Shown: positions 32,890 through 43,503 of the stretch, one piece after another | Layout of the letters: every line of letters starts with the position of its first letter | How positions within the stretch are numbered: the first letter of the stretch is position 1 | Origin: Sternotherus odoratus | Lineage: Eukaryota > Chordata > Testudines > Kinosternidae | NCBI GenBank assembly: GCA_032164245.1 | Contig: JAVMKO010000003.1 | Span: 35,401,390-35,465,389, forward strand | Length of the DNA: 64,000 bases | Direction: 5' to 3' | Program-made: the position numbers and the translations under genes | The notes under the pieces: generated by a model | Seen by the model: only the letters and a program-made list of their open reading frames with translations | Told to the model about the DNA's origin: nothing | The model's database searches: none

Positions 32890-33085
32890 GAATCATAGAA
32901 TATCAGGTTTGGAAAGGACCTCAGGAGATCATCTAGTCCAGCCTCCTCCTGAATGCAAGACTAATCCCCAATACAATCATCCAATGGATTTTTGCCCATA
33001 TACCTAAGTGGCCCCCTCAAAGACTGAGCTCTCAACCCTGGGTTTAGCAGGCCAATGTTCAGACCACTGAGCTATTCCTCCCCGC
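32890..33085 (-). mobile_element. Cry-type tRNA-derived SINE with CR1-like tail, antisense
   Basis: In reverse complement it begins GGGGAGGAATAGCTCAGTGG (box A region), continues 'GGCCTGCTAAACCCAGGG' and 'TTGAGAGCTCAGTCTTTGAG' (box B decayed), then 'GACTAGATGATCTCCTGAGG' and a tail ATTCTATGATT. The tail is that of CR1 LINEs, which supplies the retrotransposition machinery. It is homologous over its head to the copy at 48474. The family is characteristic of cryptodiran turtles. Confidence 0.8.
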
Positions 33086-33199
33086 CCCAGCATGCACCCA
33101 CTCTGGGCTCCATGGCAAGAAGCATCTATCCTGTCTTCTGTGGCAGGCACATGCCATCTCCTCAGTGTTGTGACACTACAGTCAAGTATTTCTCAGGAT

Positions 33200-33292
33200 T
33201 TTTGAGTTCTGTTCCCAACTCTGTCACAGACTTGCATGATGCCCTAGGGAAATCAGTCTCGCTCTCTGTGTCCCACTTTATGAAGAATTAGA
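33200..33292 (+). mobile_element. MIR-type SINE fragment
   Basis: 'CTGTCACAGACTTGCATGAT', 'CCTAGGGAAATCAGTCTCGC' and 'CTCTGTGTCCCACTTTATGA' follow the MIR core and 3' region in order. Short and decayed. Confidence 0.55.
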
Positions 33293-33820
33293 GATATGAG
33301 ACAACTGGCTTCTGAGTCTTTCTAAAGAGGTTTTAATTGATCAAATCAGAGGCAAATGTCTTGTCCACTTTCCAGTACACAGGAGACTAAATTGTTCTGT
33401 GCCAGGCACAGAATAGAGACCAAGGTTCTGCCAACACCAGAGGCCCCTACTATAGCAAGGAATTGATTGGGTGGGATGTTATGCTGAGATAATCTTAGCA
33501 GGTGATCCCTGCTCCATGCTGCCGAGGAAGCTGAGCCTCCCTTCCACAAGGCCTTGCCAATCTGATACTGTGAAAATTCCTCATTCCTGATGTTGATGAG
33601 GAAGATGGGAAAAAACCCCAGGATGCATCTGGCTAGTTGTGCAGGGGGAAGCGAGAGAAGGATTCTTCCTGACCCTTGCAAATGATCAGCTGAAATCCTA
33701 AGCATGAGATTTGATTATGTCATTATTTGAATGCAGAGTTGCAGGGGTTATGAGCATGCTGAGAGCAAGACGGAAGATCCTGTTCTCTCCATGGCCTAGA
33801 GGGAAGGAGGTAGATGGATG
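33293..33820. other. Unassigned sequence
   Basis: Possible weak CR1-like words ('GGAAGAATCC...CTTCCT' inverted at 33655-33680) but no confident call. Confidence 0.3.
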
Positions 33821-34026
33821 TGGGGAGACAGGGCTGGTTCCAGCCTTTTTGTCGCCCCAAGCGGCAGGAAAAAAAAATCAACTCATGAAGCTGCTCAAAT
33901 GCTGTTGAAAGCTGCAGAGCACCACCCCAATTACAGATGGCATCCGCCCCCTCCCCCCCCCCCAATGTTCGCCACCCCAAGCACGTGCTTGGGACTCTGG
34001 TGCCTGGAGCCGGTCCTGTGGGGGGG
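33821..34026. mobile_element. hAT-like MITE with near-match 8-bp duplication
   Basis: A 190-bp element (33829-34018) with termini CAGGGCTGGTTCCAG and CTGGAGCCGGTCCTG, good inverted repeats. The flanking octamers TGGGGAGA and TGGGGGGG match at six of eight bases. Subterminal 'GCCCCAAGCGGCAGG' also pairs with 'GCCACCCCAAGCACGTGC...TTGGG'. A G-run follows at 34020-34036. Confidence 0.7.
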
Positions 34027-36336
34027 GGGGGGGGGGAATTGTGGTCTTTGCTTGGCACTAAAATGAAATTCATGTTGGGGTGGGGCTAGAGTACCTCGCA
34101 GGGATTGTGCCTTAAATGCACTCTGCCCTTACACAAGACAAATGCAACATATCCCTGACCTACAGAGCTCACAGACTAAAGGGAAGACCCAGAAACAGAA
34201 AAATTCCATCTGATTGTATGCTGTTGTGTGAAAGCAAAACAAGCTCAGTGCACTGTCCTTGTGGCATGTACTGAGCTTTGTTGAGGGACCCCAGTCTCTC
34301 TCTCTATGTAGTGAGGATGCTTGTGGACCTAGAGTAATGACTGAGTCTCCTCTTCATCATTCTCTCTGTGAAGGCTGTGCCATCCTCAGTGGGATATTAG
34401 TAGCAATAGACACAGAGATGGGGTGTGGCTGCTCCTGACATTGGGCTCAGCCTGACACTAAAACTGAAGGAGAGAGGGCTGGTCCTGACTGAAATGAGCA
34501 TTGTGAAACCCCATTGATCAAACCAGCTGCTCTGAAGAGTTTCTGTTCAGTGAAATGGCCGTATTTTGAGACGCTTTGGGAGCAAATGGTAACTCCTGGA
34601 AGTTATCGTTTTGGTGCCTCTTGCTCCTTTTCTCCTCTATGGGCAGGACTCTCAGGCTGGACTTTGCCAGTGCACTTGCAGTCACATGACTCCCATGATG
34701 CACCAAATGACTCATTGAGAGATGAGATCCCAATTCATTTTGGATCCTTAGCAGAGAATGGGGACACAAATCCCCTAAACTACAACTTCCCTGGTGTCCA
34801 GTGTCCTTGCCCAGCGTGTCAATCTTCCCATTTCTCTCCAAGGCTCCTAGTCTGTCTTCTCCCACCATCCTCATGGGTACACCTCTTGTCCCGCTGCATT
34901 CAAATCAGGCGGCTTCCACCTCCATGCTTCCTGCAGCCAGCAGAGGGATCAATGAGAGCACAGAAGAGACAGGCTCCCTGCTTTCAGTTCTGGTGCCCAG
35001 CCCTGGCCAGGCCTGACACAACCCAGAGCAGCAATTCCAGGGAAAGTCCTGTTTAGCCCTGGAAGTGCTGTTTAGCCACATCATGCTCAGTGTGATGGAA
35101 ACTTTGGAGATTTTTAGCTGCTAAAACCTAATAAGGCTCTAGGGAGAATGTCCAAACTGAGATTTTTCAAAGACTTTTCAAAATTTTTCATTGGAACAGC
35201 AAAAGGCACATCCGTCACATAGTCCACCCCTTCTGTCAAATTTCAAGTGCCTGCTACAAAGCAGGGGAGAGTGAAGGCCTTTCAAATAAAAAGGTTGCTG
35301 GAATTTGCCAAAACAACATATTTTTTGTCTAGCTTTGTTCTCTGAAATGGCTGCAACATTTTGTCTGAAATTTTCTACAAAAATTCTGCCTGAGGCACTC
35401 ATCATATGAAATTTCAGCCAACATGAATAAATTTTGGCAAAGTGATAGGGAACGGAAAACAGGGTTTTATAGTGGGAACTGTTGGGCAATATTAATAGGC
35501 AGTTCTGCCAGTTCTATCTAGAATATCTCTGTTTCTGACACTGATCATTCTGGCATCTAGTTCTTCCCTAAATCGTTTCCAGATTAGGATGTGAACACTT
35601 GCTGTATCAGTTTTTCTGGTTTCTAAAGTACCCATTGGTTTTAAACTTAGAAACGTTTCTTCCTTAACTCCTAGGAAACTCACCACTGGGTATAACCTTG
35701 GGTTTGGCCAGTTTCCAGGTTTTAAGAATAGGCCACTAAGGAGGTCTGTGCCAGAGGAGAATAAGGGTCAGAGGCCAGTAGAGGCAGGAGCTGTGTAGAA
35801 CTCTTTCCCTACAGCCAGGCCTGCTTTGCCTTGCTTCATCTTCTAGTTAGAAGCTGCCTCCTTCCTCTCCTCAGCCTAGAAAGCTGCAGAGTGAGACAGC
35901 ATGTGTCTGCAGCAGAAGCTAAGGGGCTTCCTGTCACAAAGACCAGAACAGCTGCATGCTGAAGAGCAAGACCACGGCTAAACAGAAGTGAGCAAGGAGG
36001 ATCAGCCTGATGTCTTGGGGTGGATGGGACTCTTCAAAAATCTGTAGTGGGAGCTAGCAGAGGGCTTAAGAGGAAGTGAGCTCATTTACACAAGAGAGGG
36101 AAGGAGAGAGAATTGTGTTAGCATAGGCCATCGCCTATATGCAAGGGAGGCTGCAGGTCCACAGGATGAATATATTAGTCTGAGGCATTGTAATATACTT
36201 GCCATGAGGGAGGGAGAGATCTTACTCATCAGGTGATTTCTCTCAGCTCTAGTATTTACTACCATCTAGTGGTGAGATGGAAAATACCAGCTGTACTCCG
36301 TTTCCATTTAACCCTGTAAAATAGGAAAGGAAACAA
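34027..36336. other. Unassigned 2.3 kb left of the DIRS element
   Basis: No recognised gene or repeat. A 38-bp stretch near 34073 ('GGGGTGGGGCTAGAGTACCT') recurs at 44672 inside a CR1, hinting at a CR1 scrap. The 180-codon frame at 34514-35056 shows no domain and no protein-like composition. Sequence around 35170-35480 has the look of an old interspersed repeat that I cannot name. Confidence 0.35.
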
Positions 36337-36535
36337 GTTTTTCTTCTTCAAGTGATTGCTCATATCCATTCCATGTAGGTTGTGCACGCGCCGCGGGCAC
36401 AGTTGCCGGGAAGATTTTTCCCCTAGCTACAGGCTAGGTCGGTAGGGAGCCCCCTGGAGTGGCGCCTCCATGGCGCTGTATAAGTACCCCTGCGACCCAG
36501 CCCCACCCTCAGTTCCTTCTTACCGCCCGCGCTGG
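36337..36535 (+). repeat. DIRS left inverted terminal repeat
   Basis: Starts GTTTTTCTTCTTCAAGTG. It is about 90% identical to the reverse complement of 42228-42438. Common landmarks include 'CCATTCCATGTAGGTTGTGC', 'GCACAGTTGCCGGGAAGATT' and 'CATGGCGCTGTATAAGTACC'. The TATAAG inside may serve as a promoter element. Confidence 0.9.
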
Positions 36536-36699
36536 TTGTCGGAACATTGGAGCTCTGCTGTTTAGCGATCTCCTTTCTCCTAGCTTTGTAGTATTGATAG
36601 TTAGTCATTAGTGGTTCTTTGTTGTTAAGTAGTTTAGTTAAGTGTTGTAAATAGTTATTAACAGCAGGGAGCTTCGCCCCTGCCGCCTGGGGCTTTATG

Positions 36700-39250
36700 C
36701 CTCCCTAATCTCAGGGTTTCAAAGCCCGTGCACAGTGTGGGTAGCCTATGCCTGGGGGCTACTCACACTTTAACTGTTGAAGTGCCTGGGCGACTCTCAT
36801 CTGGTGGACAAGTGAAGACTTAAGCCGCGCACCAGAAAGACAGAGAGTCTTGCCTCCAACAGCCCCTCATGGAGGCGACCCTCGTGCCTGCAACAGACTT
36901 GGGTGAGGCACCGGGACCCGCTCCAAGGAGGCGTCCGCCAAACCGCCGTGGACTCTGGCGCCGTTTCAGGCCCCATTGAGTCTGGTGCCCCCCGTAGAAC
37001 AGCATCCCGTGAGGGAGCGTTCAGGGCTACAGCTGCAGGCACCGGCACTGTGGACTCCAGTGCCCTTTCAGGCCCCGTTGAGTCCGGTGCCGCCCGTAGA
37101 ACAGCATCCCATGAGGGAGTGTTCAGGGCCACAGCTGCAGGCACCGGCACCGTGTACTCCGGTGCCGTTTCAGGCCCCGTTGAGTCCAGTGCCGCCCTTA
37201 GAACAGTATCCCATGAGGGAGCGTTCAGGGCAACAGGCACCGGCAGCGTTGTCTCCGGCGCCGTTTCAGGCCCCGTTGAGTCAGGTGCCGCCCATAGAAC
37301 AGCATCCCATGAGGGAGCGTTCAGGGCAACAGCCGCCGGCACCGGCACCGTTGACTCCGGCGCCGTCTCAGGCCTGTTGAGTCCGGTGCGGGCAAGCTCG
37401 CCCCTCAGAGTGCCGGCGCAGCAGCAGCCCCTACCCTCCACCGGAGACTTTTGCTGCCGCTAGGGAGCTGATAATGTCAACAGCCTCCTCTGTACGCCCA
37501 TGATTGCGCCTGCGGTTGCTGCTGGGAACCCTTCGGGGTCCCGGCACCAGTTGATCTCGCAGCGCCGATCGCACTCCCGGCACCGGTCTCCATCCCGGGG
37601 CCGGTCGCAGTCTCGGCGCCGCTCAGAGTCGAGACCTCGCTAGGTCTCCTCGCCAAAGATCCCGACACCGCTCCCAGTCTCGCCGCTGGTCAGAGTCTCG
37701 GCGCCGATCGGAGTCCCGGCACTGTTCTCCATCAAGGCGCCGGTCGTGCACTTGGCACCAATCGCACTCCCGGCACTGCTCTACGAGCGGGCACCGCGAC
37801 CTACCTCGCACCGCTCTCCACCCCGGCGCCGGTCACCATTCCAGCACCGGACGCCGTCGCGGCACCGGACACCGTCCAGGCACCGGACACCACCCAAGAG
37901 GCAGTCTCCCTGCCGACGGCCATCACCCCGGCACCGGTCTCTGAGCCGGCACCGTGCTCCATTCCGGCACCGATCTCCAGCCCAGTACCGTCGCGGAGCC
38001 AACACCGCTCCCGCGCAGGGCGCAGAGCGCCTGCCCGGTCCCGATCCCGGCACAGTTCTCCGCCTGTCGCACAGCGATTGTGAGCTCGGCGGCCCCGTGG
38101 CCCTCCTCATCGGCCTCGGCCTCACCGTGCTCGGTACAGGCACAGCCAGTCACAGCACCATCCAGCTGGCCCACCTGGGCACTTCGGGCATACCAACAGA
38201 CCCAGGGAGCCCAGTCTGTGGTGGCCACAACGGAGCCCGGGGTCCAACAGGCACCGTTTGGGCGAGCGGACGAGACAGTCGCAGGTCCCTCCTCAGCTAC
38301 TCTTCCCTACCAGGACGTGCCCCATGCCCGACGGAGCCAGAACCTTTCTCCTCCTCGTCTCCGAACAAGGCGGTGGCTGGCATGTCTTCTGCAAGTCCAC
38401 CGCCTGTGGACCTGTCCTCCCACCAGGCCCTGTTGAAAGCAGTGGCCAAACAATACATGAACCTCCTGATGGAGGAAGTGGCTGCTTTCGATGATCCGGT
38501 CGCGAGCATCCTAGCGAAGGGCGGACCAGCAAAGGTGGCCTTGCCCTTTATCAACACGATCAAAAAATCGAGAGCCACTCCAGCCTCCATCCCACCAACA
38601 GAGAGAGGGGTGGAGAGGAGGTACTTCGTTCCTGCTAAGGAATATGAGTACCTGTATGTCCGCCCACCTCCTTCCTCCCTAGTGGTGGACTCCACAATAA
38701 GGAGCGCCACGGGCAGCAGGCCCCAAGGCTAAGCAGGCCAAAATAAGTTGGACATTTTTGCCATACCGTGGACTCTCTGGCTAAGTTCGAGGGTACTGCT
38801 CCTCCAGAAGCCAATCAGGAGTCTAGGGCTTTGGCCAGCAGCCAGAATCTCCCTGCAGGCGGCCCTAGACTTGGCCGACTCCGCGGTCGGAACGATCGCA
38901 TTGGGGGCCACCCTAAGGCGCAGTGCGTGGCTGCAATCCTCGAACCTTCCATCTGGTATGCACCAAACTATACAGGACCTTCCCCTTGGGAGGTGTGGGA
39001 CTCTTCTTAGAGACCACAGATGCATGCCTGCAGACCTTCAAGTTCAAGAGGGTGACCCTCAAAACTCTGGGGATGCACTCCGATAACCGAGAGACAGCCC
39101 TTCCAAACCCCGAGGAGGCACTTTATCCTCCTCCTCGCCCGTCCCAGTACTCCTTCCAACGGAGGGGGCGTGGCAATCGCCGTCGCTCCGCGCCACAGCA
39201 TGGGGGCAAACAGCAGGACCCTAAAGCATCTCAGGGGTCTAAGCCCTACT
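36700..39250 (+). pseudogene. DIRS gag remnant
   Basis: gag is spread over several frames. The start holds cysteine-poor decayed sequence. A tandem 34-residue Pro/Gln-rich repeat follows at 36969-37375, then an Arg/Ser/His-rich zone at 37550-38000 ('RTPSRHRTPSRHRTP'). A globular region at about 38370-38732 contains 'ALLKAVAKQYMNLLMEEVAA', 'TPASIPPTERGVERRYFVPA' and 'EYLYVRPPPSSLVV', which I recognise from DIRS gag proteins of reptiles. The frame ends at 38732, and a further conserved piece reads on in another frame at 38960-39200 ('FKFKRVTLKTLGMHSDNRET'). The long antisense frames here are composition artefacts of the repeats. Confidence 0.7.
36969..37376 (+). repeat. Four tandem 102-bp units in DIRS gag
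   Basis: The word GGCCCC...TTGAG recurs at 36969, 37071, 37173, 37269 and 37371, spacing 102, 102, 96 and 102 bp. Each unit encodes 34 residues of the type 'PFQAPLSPVPPVEQHPMRER'. The third unit lacks 6 bp, keeping the frame. Confidence 0.9.
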
Positions 39251-39339
39251 TTGAAGGTGCGCCCGGGGGCAGAGCACCAGCCAAGCACTACCTCTCCATC
39301 CCACCCTCCCTCCCCGTCCCTCTTCAGGGACCCTTCTCA

Positions 39340-40560
39340 CGAGCAACTCCTCGTACAGGAGGTGAGGTCGCTCCTCTCACTGGTAGCCATCGAACCCGTC
39401 CCAGAGGAGTTCAGGGGGACAGGGTTCTACTCCCACCACTTCCTCATCCCCAAGGCGAAAGGGGGCCTCCGGCCCATCCTAGACCTACGCGGACTCAATA
39501 CCCACATGACCAGGTCCAAGTTCCACATGGTCACCTTGGGCACTATTATTCCCTCTCTGGATCCGGGAGGCTGGTTCGCGGCCCTCGATACGAAGGGCGC
39601 TTATTTTCATATCAGTATAAAGCCCCCCCACAGACGCTACCTCCGTTCCCTTGTGGCGGGGGAACACTACCAATTTGCTGACCTGCCCTTCGGCCTATCC
39701 ACCGCACCCAGGGTCTTTACCGAGTGCATGGCGGTGGTAGCGGCATTCTTCTGCCGCCACGGGGTACATCTCTACCCGTACCTGGACGATTGGCTGATAC
39801 GGGGCACCTCCAGGGACCAAGTGCACATGCATGTACAGCTGGTCATCAGTACATTCGACCGCCTGGGGATACTCCTCAACAAGGAGGAGTCCACCCTGGA
39901 GCCGACTCATAAAATCGAGTTCATAGGGGCCCTCCTGGAATCTACCGTGGCAAGGGCATCCCTCCCACAGCCTCGTTTCCAGGCCATTCAGTCGGCGATC
40001 CGAGAATTGCACTCCTTCCCTATGGCGACGACTCGAGTGTTCCTCAGCCTACTGGGTCACATGGCGGCATGCACGCACGTCACCCGGTACGCCAAGCTGC
40101 GGCTGCGTCCGCTCCAGTCCTGGCTGGCGTCGGTCTACAGGCCGAACGTGGACTGCATCAACACCCTTCTCACCATCCCAAGAGCTACCCTCTCCGCTCT
40201 GCCCTGGTGGGAAAATCAAGACATTGTCTGCCAGGGCGTTCCCTTCCCTCCACCCAGCCCCTCCATGTCCCTAGTAACAGGCGCTTCATCTCTGGGTTGA
40301 GGAGCCCACCTCGGAGAGCTCAGAACTCAGGGCCGCTGGTCGGAGGCCGATCTCCGCCTCCACATCAATGTCAGGAAGCTGAGAGCCGTTCGATTAGCAT
40401 GCCAGTCCTCCAGGGGCACGCTAACGGGTCACCGTGTAGCGGTGCTAACAGACAACACCACAGCCCAGCTTTATATAAACAAGCAGGGCGGAGCATGCTC
40501 GAACCCCCCTTGTCGGAGGCGGTCCTCCTTTGGGAGTTTTGTATAGCCCACACCATTCAC
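39340..40560 (+). pseudogene. DIRS reverse transcriptase/RNase H remnant
   Basis: The frame running to 40297 has the RT blocks in order: 'GLRPILDLRGLNTHM' (39455-39510), 'WFAALDTKGAYFHISI', 'FADLPFGLSTAPRVFTECM', the catalytic 'YPYLDDWLI' at about 39775-39800, and 'KEESTLEPTHKIEFIGALLE' in the thumb. The RNase H domain begins 'LVTGASSLG'. There the family's first acidic residue is replaced by Gly and the next Trp codon is a TGA stop at 40298-40300. Past the stop the same frame continues with RNase H-like sequence ('VAVLTDNTTAQLYINKQGG'), with Lys in place of the acidic residue of the second motif. A frame change occurs near 40490. The RT core itself is uninterrupted; RNase H is dead. Confidence 0.85.
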
Positions 40561-41054
40561 CCAGTGGCCTCCTTTCTCCCAGGAGCCCAGAATACGCTGG
40601 CGGACCACCTCAGCTGGTCATTCCTGTCACACGAGTGGTCCATTCGGCCAGACGTCATCCGGCTGATCTTCCTACAGTGGGGGTTTCCCCAGATCGACCT
40701 CTTTGCCACTCGGCAGAACAGGAAGTGCCTCCAGTTCTGCTCCTTCCGCGGCAGCTCCCGGGGCTCCTTGACAGACGCCTTTCTCCTTCTCTGGACGGGC
40801 CACCTGCTCTACGCGTTCCCTCCAATCCCGCTCCTGCACAAGGTGATCCTCAAGATCAAACGGGACAAGGCGCGTATGATCCTCATAGCCCCGGCCTGGC
40901 CCAGGAAATGCTGGTATGCATCCCTCCTCCAGCTGTCCAGGGCCCCTCCCATCAGCCTTCTGCTGTGGCCAGACCTGATCTCTCAGGATCACGGTCGCCT
41001 ACTCCACCCGGACCTGCAGTCCCTCCACCTCACAGCGTGGCTGCTGCATGGCTA
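40490..41054 (+). pseudogene. DIRS methyltransferase-like domain and RNase H tail
   Basis: Frame ending with TAA at 41053-41055. It opens with the RNase H tail ('FLPGAQNTLADHLSW', the 'NxxADxLSR' type end). It continues with 'PQIDLFATRQNRKCLQFCSF', 'DAFLLLWTGHLLYAFPPIPL' and 'MILIAPAWPRKCWYASLLQL'. The spacing of DLFAT..N.KC, an (N/A)(F)PP(I/Y) block and a late LIAPAWP block resembles phage-type Dam adenine methyltransferases, a domain known in DIRS1-group elements. The catalytic DPPW/NPPY motif reads AFPPI here, so methyl transfer is doubtful. This reading is inference from motif spacing. Confidence 0.6.
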
Positions 41055-41079
41055 AGGGGCCCAGAACTCTTGTGTTCTG

Positions 41080-42070
41080 CCGTGGTGCAAGGTGTTCTTC
41101 TGGGAAGCAGAAAACCATCAACCAGAAACACCTATACTGCAAAGTGGACCCCGCTTCTCTGCTTGCTGTATGCAGCGCAACACCATCCCCAGGGAAGCCT
41201 CCATCCCAGTTATCCTAGACCATTTGTTGGACCTTGGACATCAAGGTCTCTCTACCCCTACCATTCGGGCCCACCTGGCGGCCATCTCGGCGTTCCATCC
41301 TGGCCCAGCGGACCACTCGGTCTTTCAGACCCTATGGTCTATCGCTTTCTTAAAGGGCTGGACAAACTTTACCGTTAAGCGCCCTGGGACCTAAACCTTG
41401 TGCTTTCCCGCCTCACCATGCCCCCTTTGACTCCCTCGCTACGTGCTCCTTGCTATACCTTTCCTGGAAGGTAGCCTTCCTCGTAGCTATCACCTCGACG
41501 CGCAGAGTGTCAGAGATCAGGGCACTGACCTCAGAGCCACCGAATATACGGTCTTTTATAAGGACAAGGTGCAGCTACGCCCCATCCAGACTTCCTTCCC
41601 AAGGTGGTCTCTCCCTTTCCATGTTAACCAGGACATTTTCCTGCCGGTCTTCTACCCGAAGCCCCACACCTCTGGAAGGCAGCAACAGTTGCGTTTGGTG
41701 TCAGAAGAGCTCTCACTTTTTATTTAGACCGCATAAAACCGTTTAGAAAGACAACACAACTCTTTGTTGCAGTGGCGGATCAGATGAAGGGCCAACTGGT
41801 CTCCGCCCAAAGGCTCCCCTCCTGGATAACCTCGTGCATTCTCACCTGTTACGAACTCGCGGGCAGGCCCGCTGAGCAGATAACAGCACACTCCATGAGA
41901 GCGCAGGCGTCCCCTGCGGCCTTCCGGGAGAGGGTTCCTATCACGGACATCTGCAGGGTGGCCACCTGGTCCTCCATCCACACCTTTGCTGCCCACTACG
42001 CCATAGTCCAGCAGGCCAGGAACAATGCGGCGTTTGGGTCAGCGGTTCTACCCTCCGCGATGTCAATCCG
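41080..42070 (+). pseudogene. DIRS tyrosine recombinase remnant
   Basis: The recombinase starts near 41095 ('GSRKPSTRNTYTAKWT', core-binding domain), shifts frame at about 41150 ('LSTPTIRAHLAAISAF' at 41255), again before 41450, and again between about 41530 and 41772. The first catalytic Arg is in 'TSTRRVSEIRAL' (41498-41533). The second half retains His-x-x-Arg ('HSMRAQ', 41889-41906), the later His in 'WSSIHTFAAHY' (41979-41981) and the nucleophile Tyr (41997-41999). All catalytic residue types are thus visible, but in different frames, so no protein can be made. The enzyme would have inserted the circular DNA form. Confidence 0.8.
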
Positions 42071-42099
42071 ACCCCGCCTCCTAGGTATTGCTTGCAGTC

Positions 42100-42197
42100 A
42101 CCTACATGGAATGCATATGAGCAATCACTCGAAGAAGAAAACGAGGTTACTTACCTGTAACTGTTGTTGTTCGAGATGTGTTGCTCACATCCATTCC
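42100..42197 (+). repeat. DIRS internal complementary region (circle-junction copy)
   Basis: Bases 42100-42142 are the reverse complement of the left terminus 36337-36380, and bases 42143-42197 (55 nt) are the reverse complement of the right terminus 42384-42438, with few mismatches. The switch between them is at 42142/42143 (GAAAAC|GAGGTT). The region therefore contains both element ends joined head to tail, the template used to rebuild termini during DIRS replication. It fixes the element's true ends. Confidence 0.92.
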
Positions 42198-42227
42198 AAA
42201 CCCACCCTTCTTCCCTACTGTCGGATT

Positions 42228-42438
42228 AGCCGGCAAGAAGGAACTGAGGGTGGGGCTGGGTTGCAGGGGTACTTATACAGCGCCATGGAGGTGCCACTCC
42301 AGGGGGCTCCCTACCGACCCAGCTTGTAGCTAGGGGGAAAATCTTCCCGGCAACTGTGCCCGTGGCGCGTGCACAACCTACATGGAATGGATGTGAGCAA
42401 CACATCTCGAAGAACAACAGTTACAGGTAAGTAACCTC
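42228..42438 (-). repeat. DIRS right inverted terminal repeat
   Basis: Inverted copy of 36337-36535, extended outward to GGTAAGTAACCTC at 42438. Recombinase frame readthrough extends across it to 42329, by chance or as in the family. Confidence 0.9.
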
Positions 42439-42443
42439 GTTTT

Positions 42444-43435
42444 CTCAGTCTTCAAGCTTTAAAGATGCTGCCCAGCTCTGTGCTGCCTGAACCATCTTTT
42501 CAGTTTCCTGACAGAAAAGTCAGGCAGCTGCTGTTCTCGGCTGGCAGGTGCGGGGCCCCAGCCGAGCCCGGCCCCTTGTGTTTCCTCTCTGGCGGGCAGC
42601 GCCCCCAGCCTGCATTCTCCCAGGCGGCCGTGGCAGCAGTGACCGGGGAGCCTGAGAGGAGGCGTGGCCCCTGGGCAAGTGGGGGAGACTCCGAGGTGAA
42701 AAGGCTGCTGGCCCCGGCGTGGCCTGAGTGCTGGAGACTAACCCGTACCTGCCCCTGCCTCATCCTGGCACCACCTCCCTCCCAGCCCAATGAGTGGTAC
42801 CTGCCCCACCAGCCTCAGTGCCCTGCTCCATACTGTCAGCCACCCCAAACTCACTGTGACACCAGCACCCCTTGGCAAACGGCCCCCTGAGCTTCACAAA
42901 CAGCTGTTACTGCAGGCCTGATAAACTCACTGCACCCCACATGTCTTACAGGACATTTACCCACAAAGAGGAAAGTGGAAGGGATCTACACAAGGCTGGT
43001 AACTTGTCAAGAGTGAGAATCTTTGTGAGATGTGTGCATGGGTAATACTGAAGGAATAATGTATTTACCTTAATAGTCTGCTTTATATATTTGGAGTAGA
43101 AATTAGTCACCAGGGGATAATGGCCCTTTGGGGCAAGGGGGATTTGTCATCCTGCCTAACCTGGCTGGTGATGCAATGCAAGTCTCCATTGTTTAGCTAT
43201 GCACAATAGTAAGACTTTGCCTCTGACGGTGTCCCATTCAAAGGCAAACAATTGGAATGCCTTAAAAGTAAAAAAGAAACATTACAACAGCCATTACCCA
43301 TTCTGACAGGCTGTTTATAATGCTAAGTTCTCTAGTTTTCCGAGGTTGGGGGCGTGGGAGGAAGGGGAGGGTAGGAGCCACAAAATATCCTTGCACCAGC
43401 CCTGGCCCAGGCACACACTTTAGAGGGAACTATCC
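42444..43435. other. Unassigned sequence right of the DIRS
   Basis: A GC-rich block at 42530-42790 gives frames on both strands without any domain; it looks like the inside of an old DNA transposon but no termini are visible. The remainder is AT-rich. Confidence 0.3.
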
Positions 43436-43503
43436 GTAGACCACCTGAATGGAGCTTGCAGGCCACTGGTGGTCCATGGACAATAGTTTGAGAACCTCTC
43501 TGT
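43436..43503. mobile_element. hAT-type terminus fragment
   Basis: 'GGTGGTCCATGGACAATAGT' followed by TTGAGAACCTCTCTG is the outward end of a hAT element of the 'AGTTTGAGAACCACTG' type. The other terminus is missing. Confidence 0.55.

Larger units (their letters stand above)
36337..42443 (+). mobile_element. DIRS-type tyrosine-recombinase retrotransposon, near full length
   Basis: About 6.1 kb with DIRS architecture: inverted terminal repeats at both ends (36337-36535 and 42228-42438), an internal complementary region at 42100-42197, and remnants of gag, RT/RNase H, a methyltransferase-like domain and a tyrosine recombinase in + order. There is no target duplication. Instead GTTTT occurs at the left edge (36337-36341) and right edge (42439-42443), as expected for recombinase-mediated insertion at a short identical site. 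It is GC-rich compared with its AT-rich surroundings. All genes carry stops or frameshifts, so the copy is not autonomous now. Confidence 0.92.

Noticed and set aside
34514..35056. 180-codon + strand frame
   Set aside because: No domain, no splice context, Pro/Ser/Cys-rich mixed composition, and competing frames of similar length on the other strand. Not supported as a gene.
36797..37441. 214-codon antisense frame with Ala/Pro repeats
   Set aside because: It is the complementary reading of the 102-bp gag repeats of the DIRS element. The sense frame fits the known family.
42465..42890. 141-codon + strand frame next to the DIRS element
   Set aside because: GC-rich composition only; overlapping frame on the other strand, no motifs.
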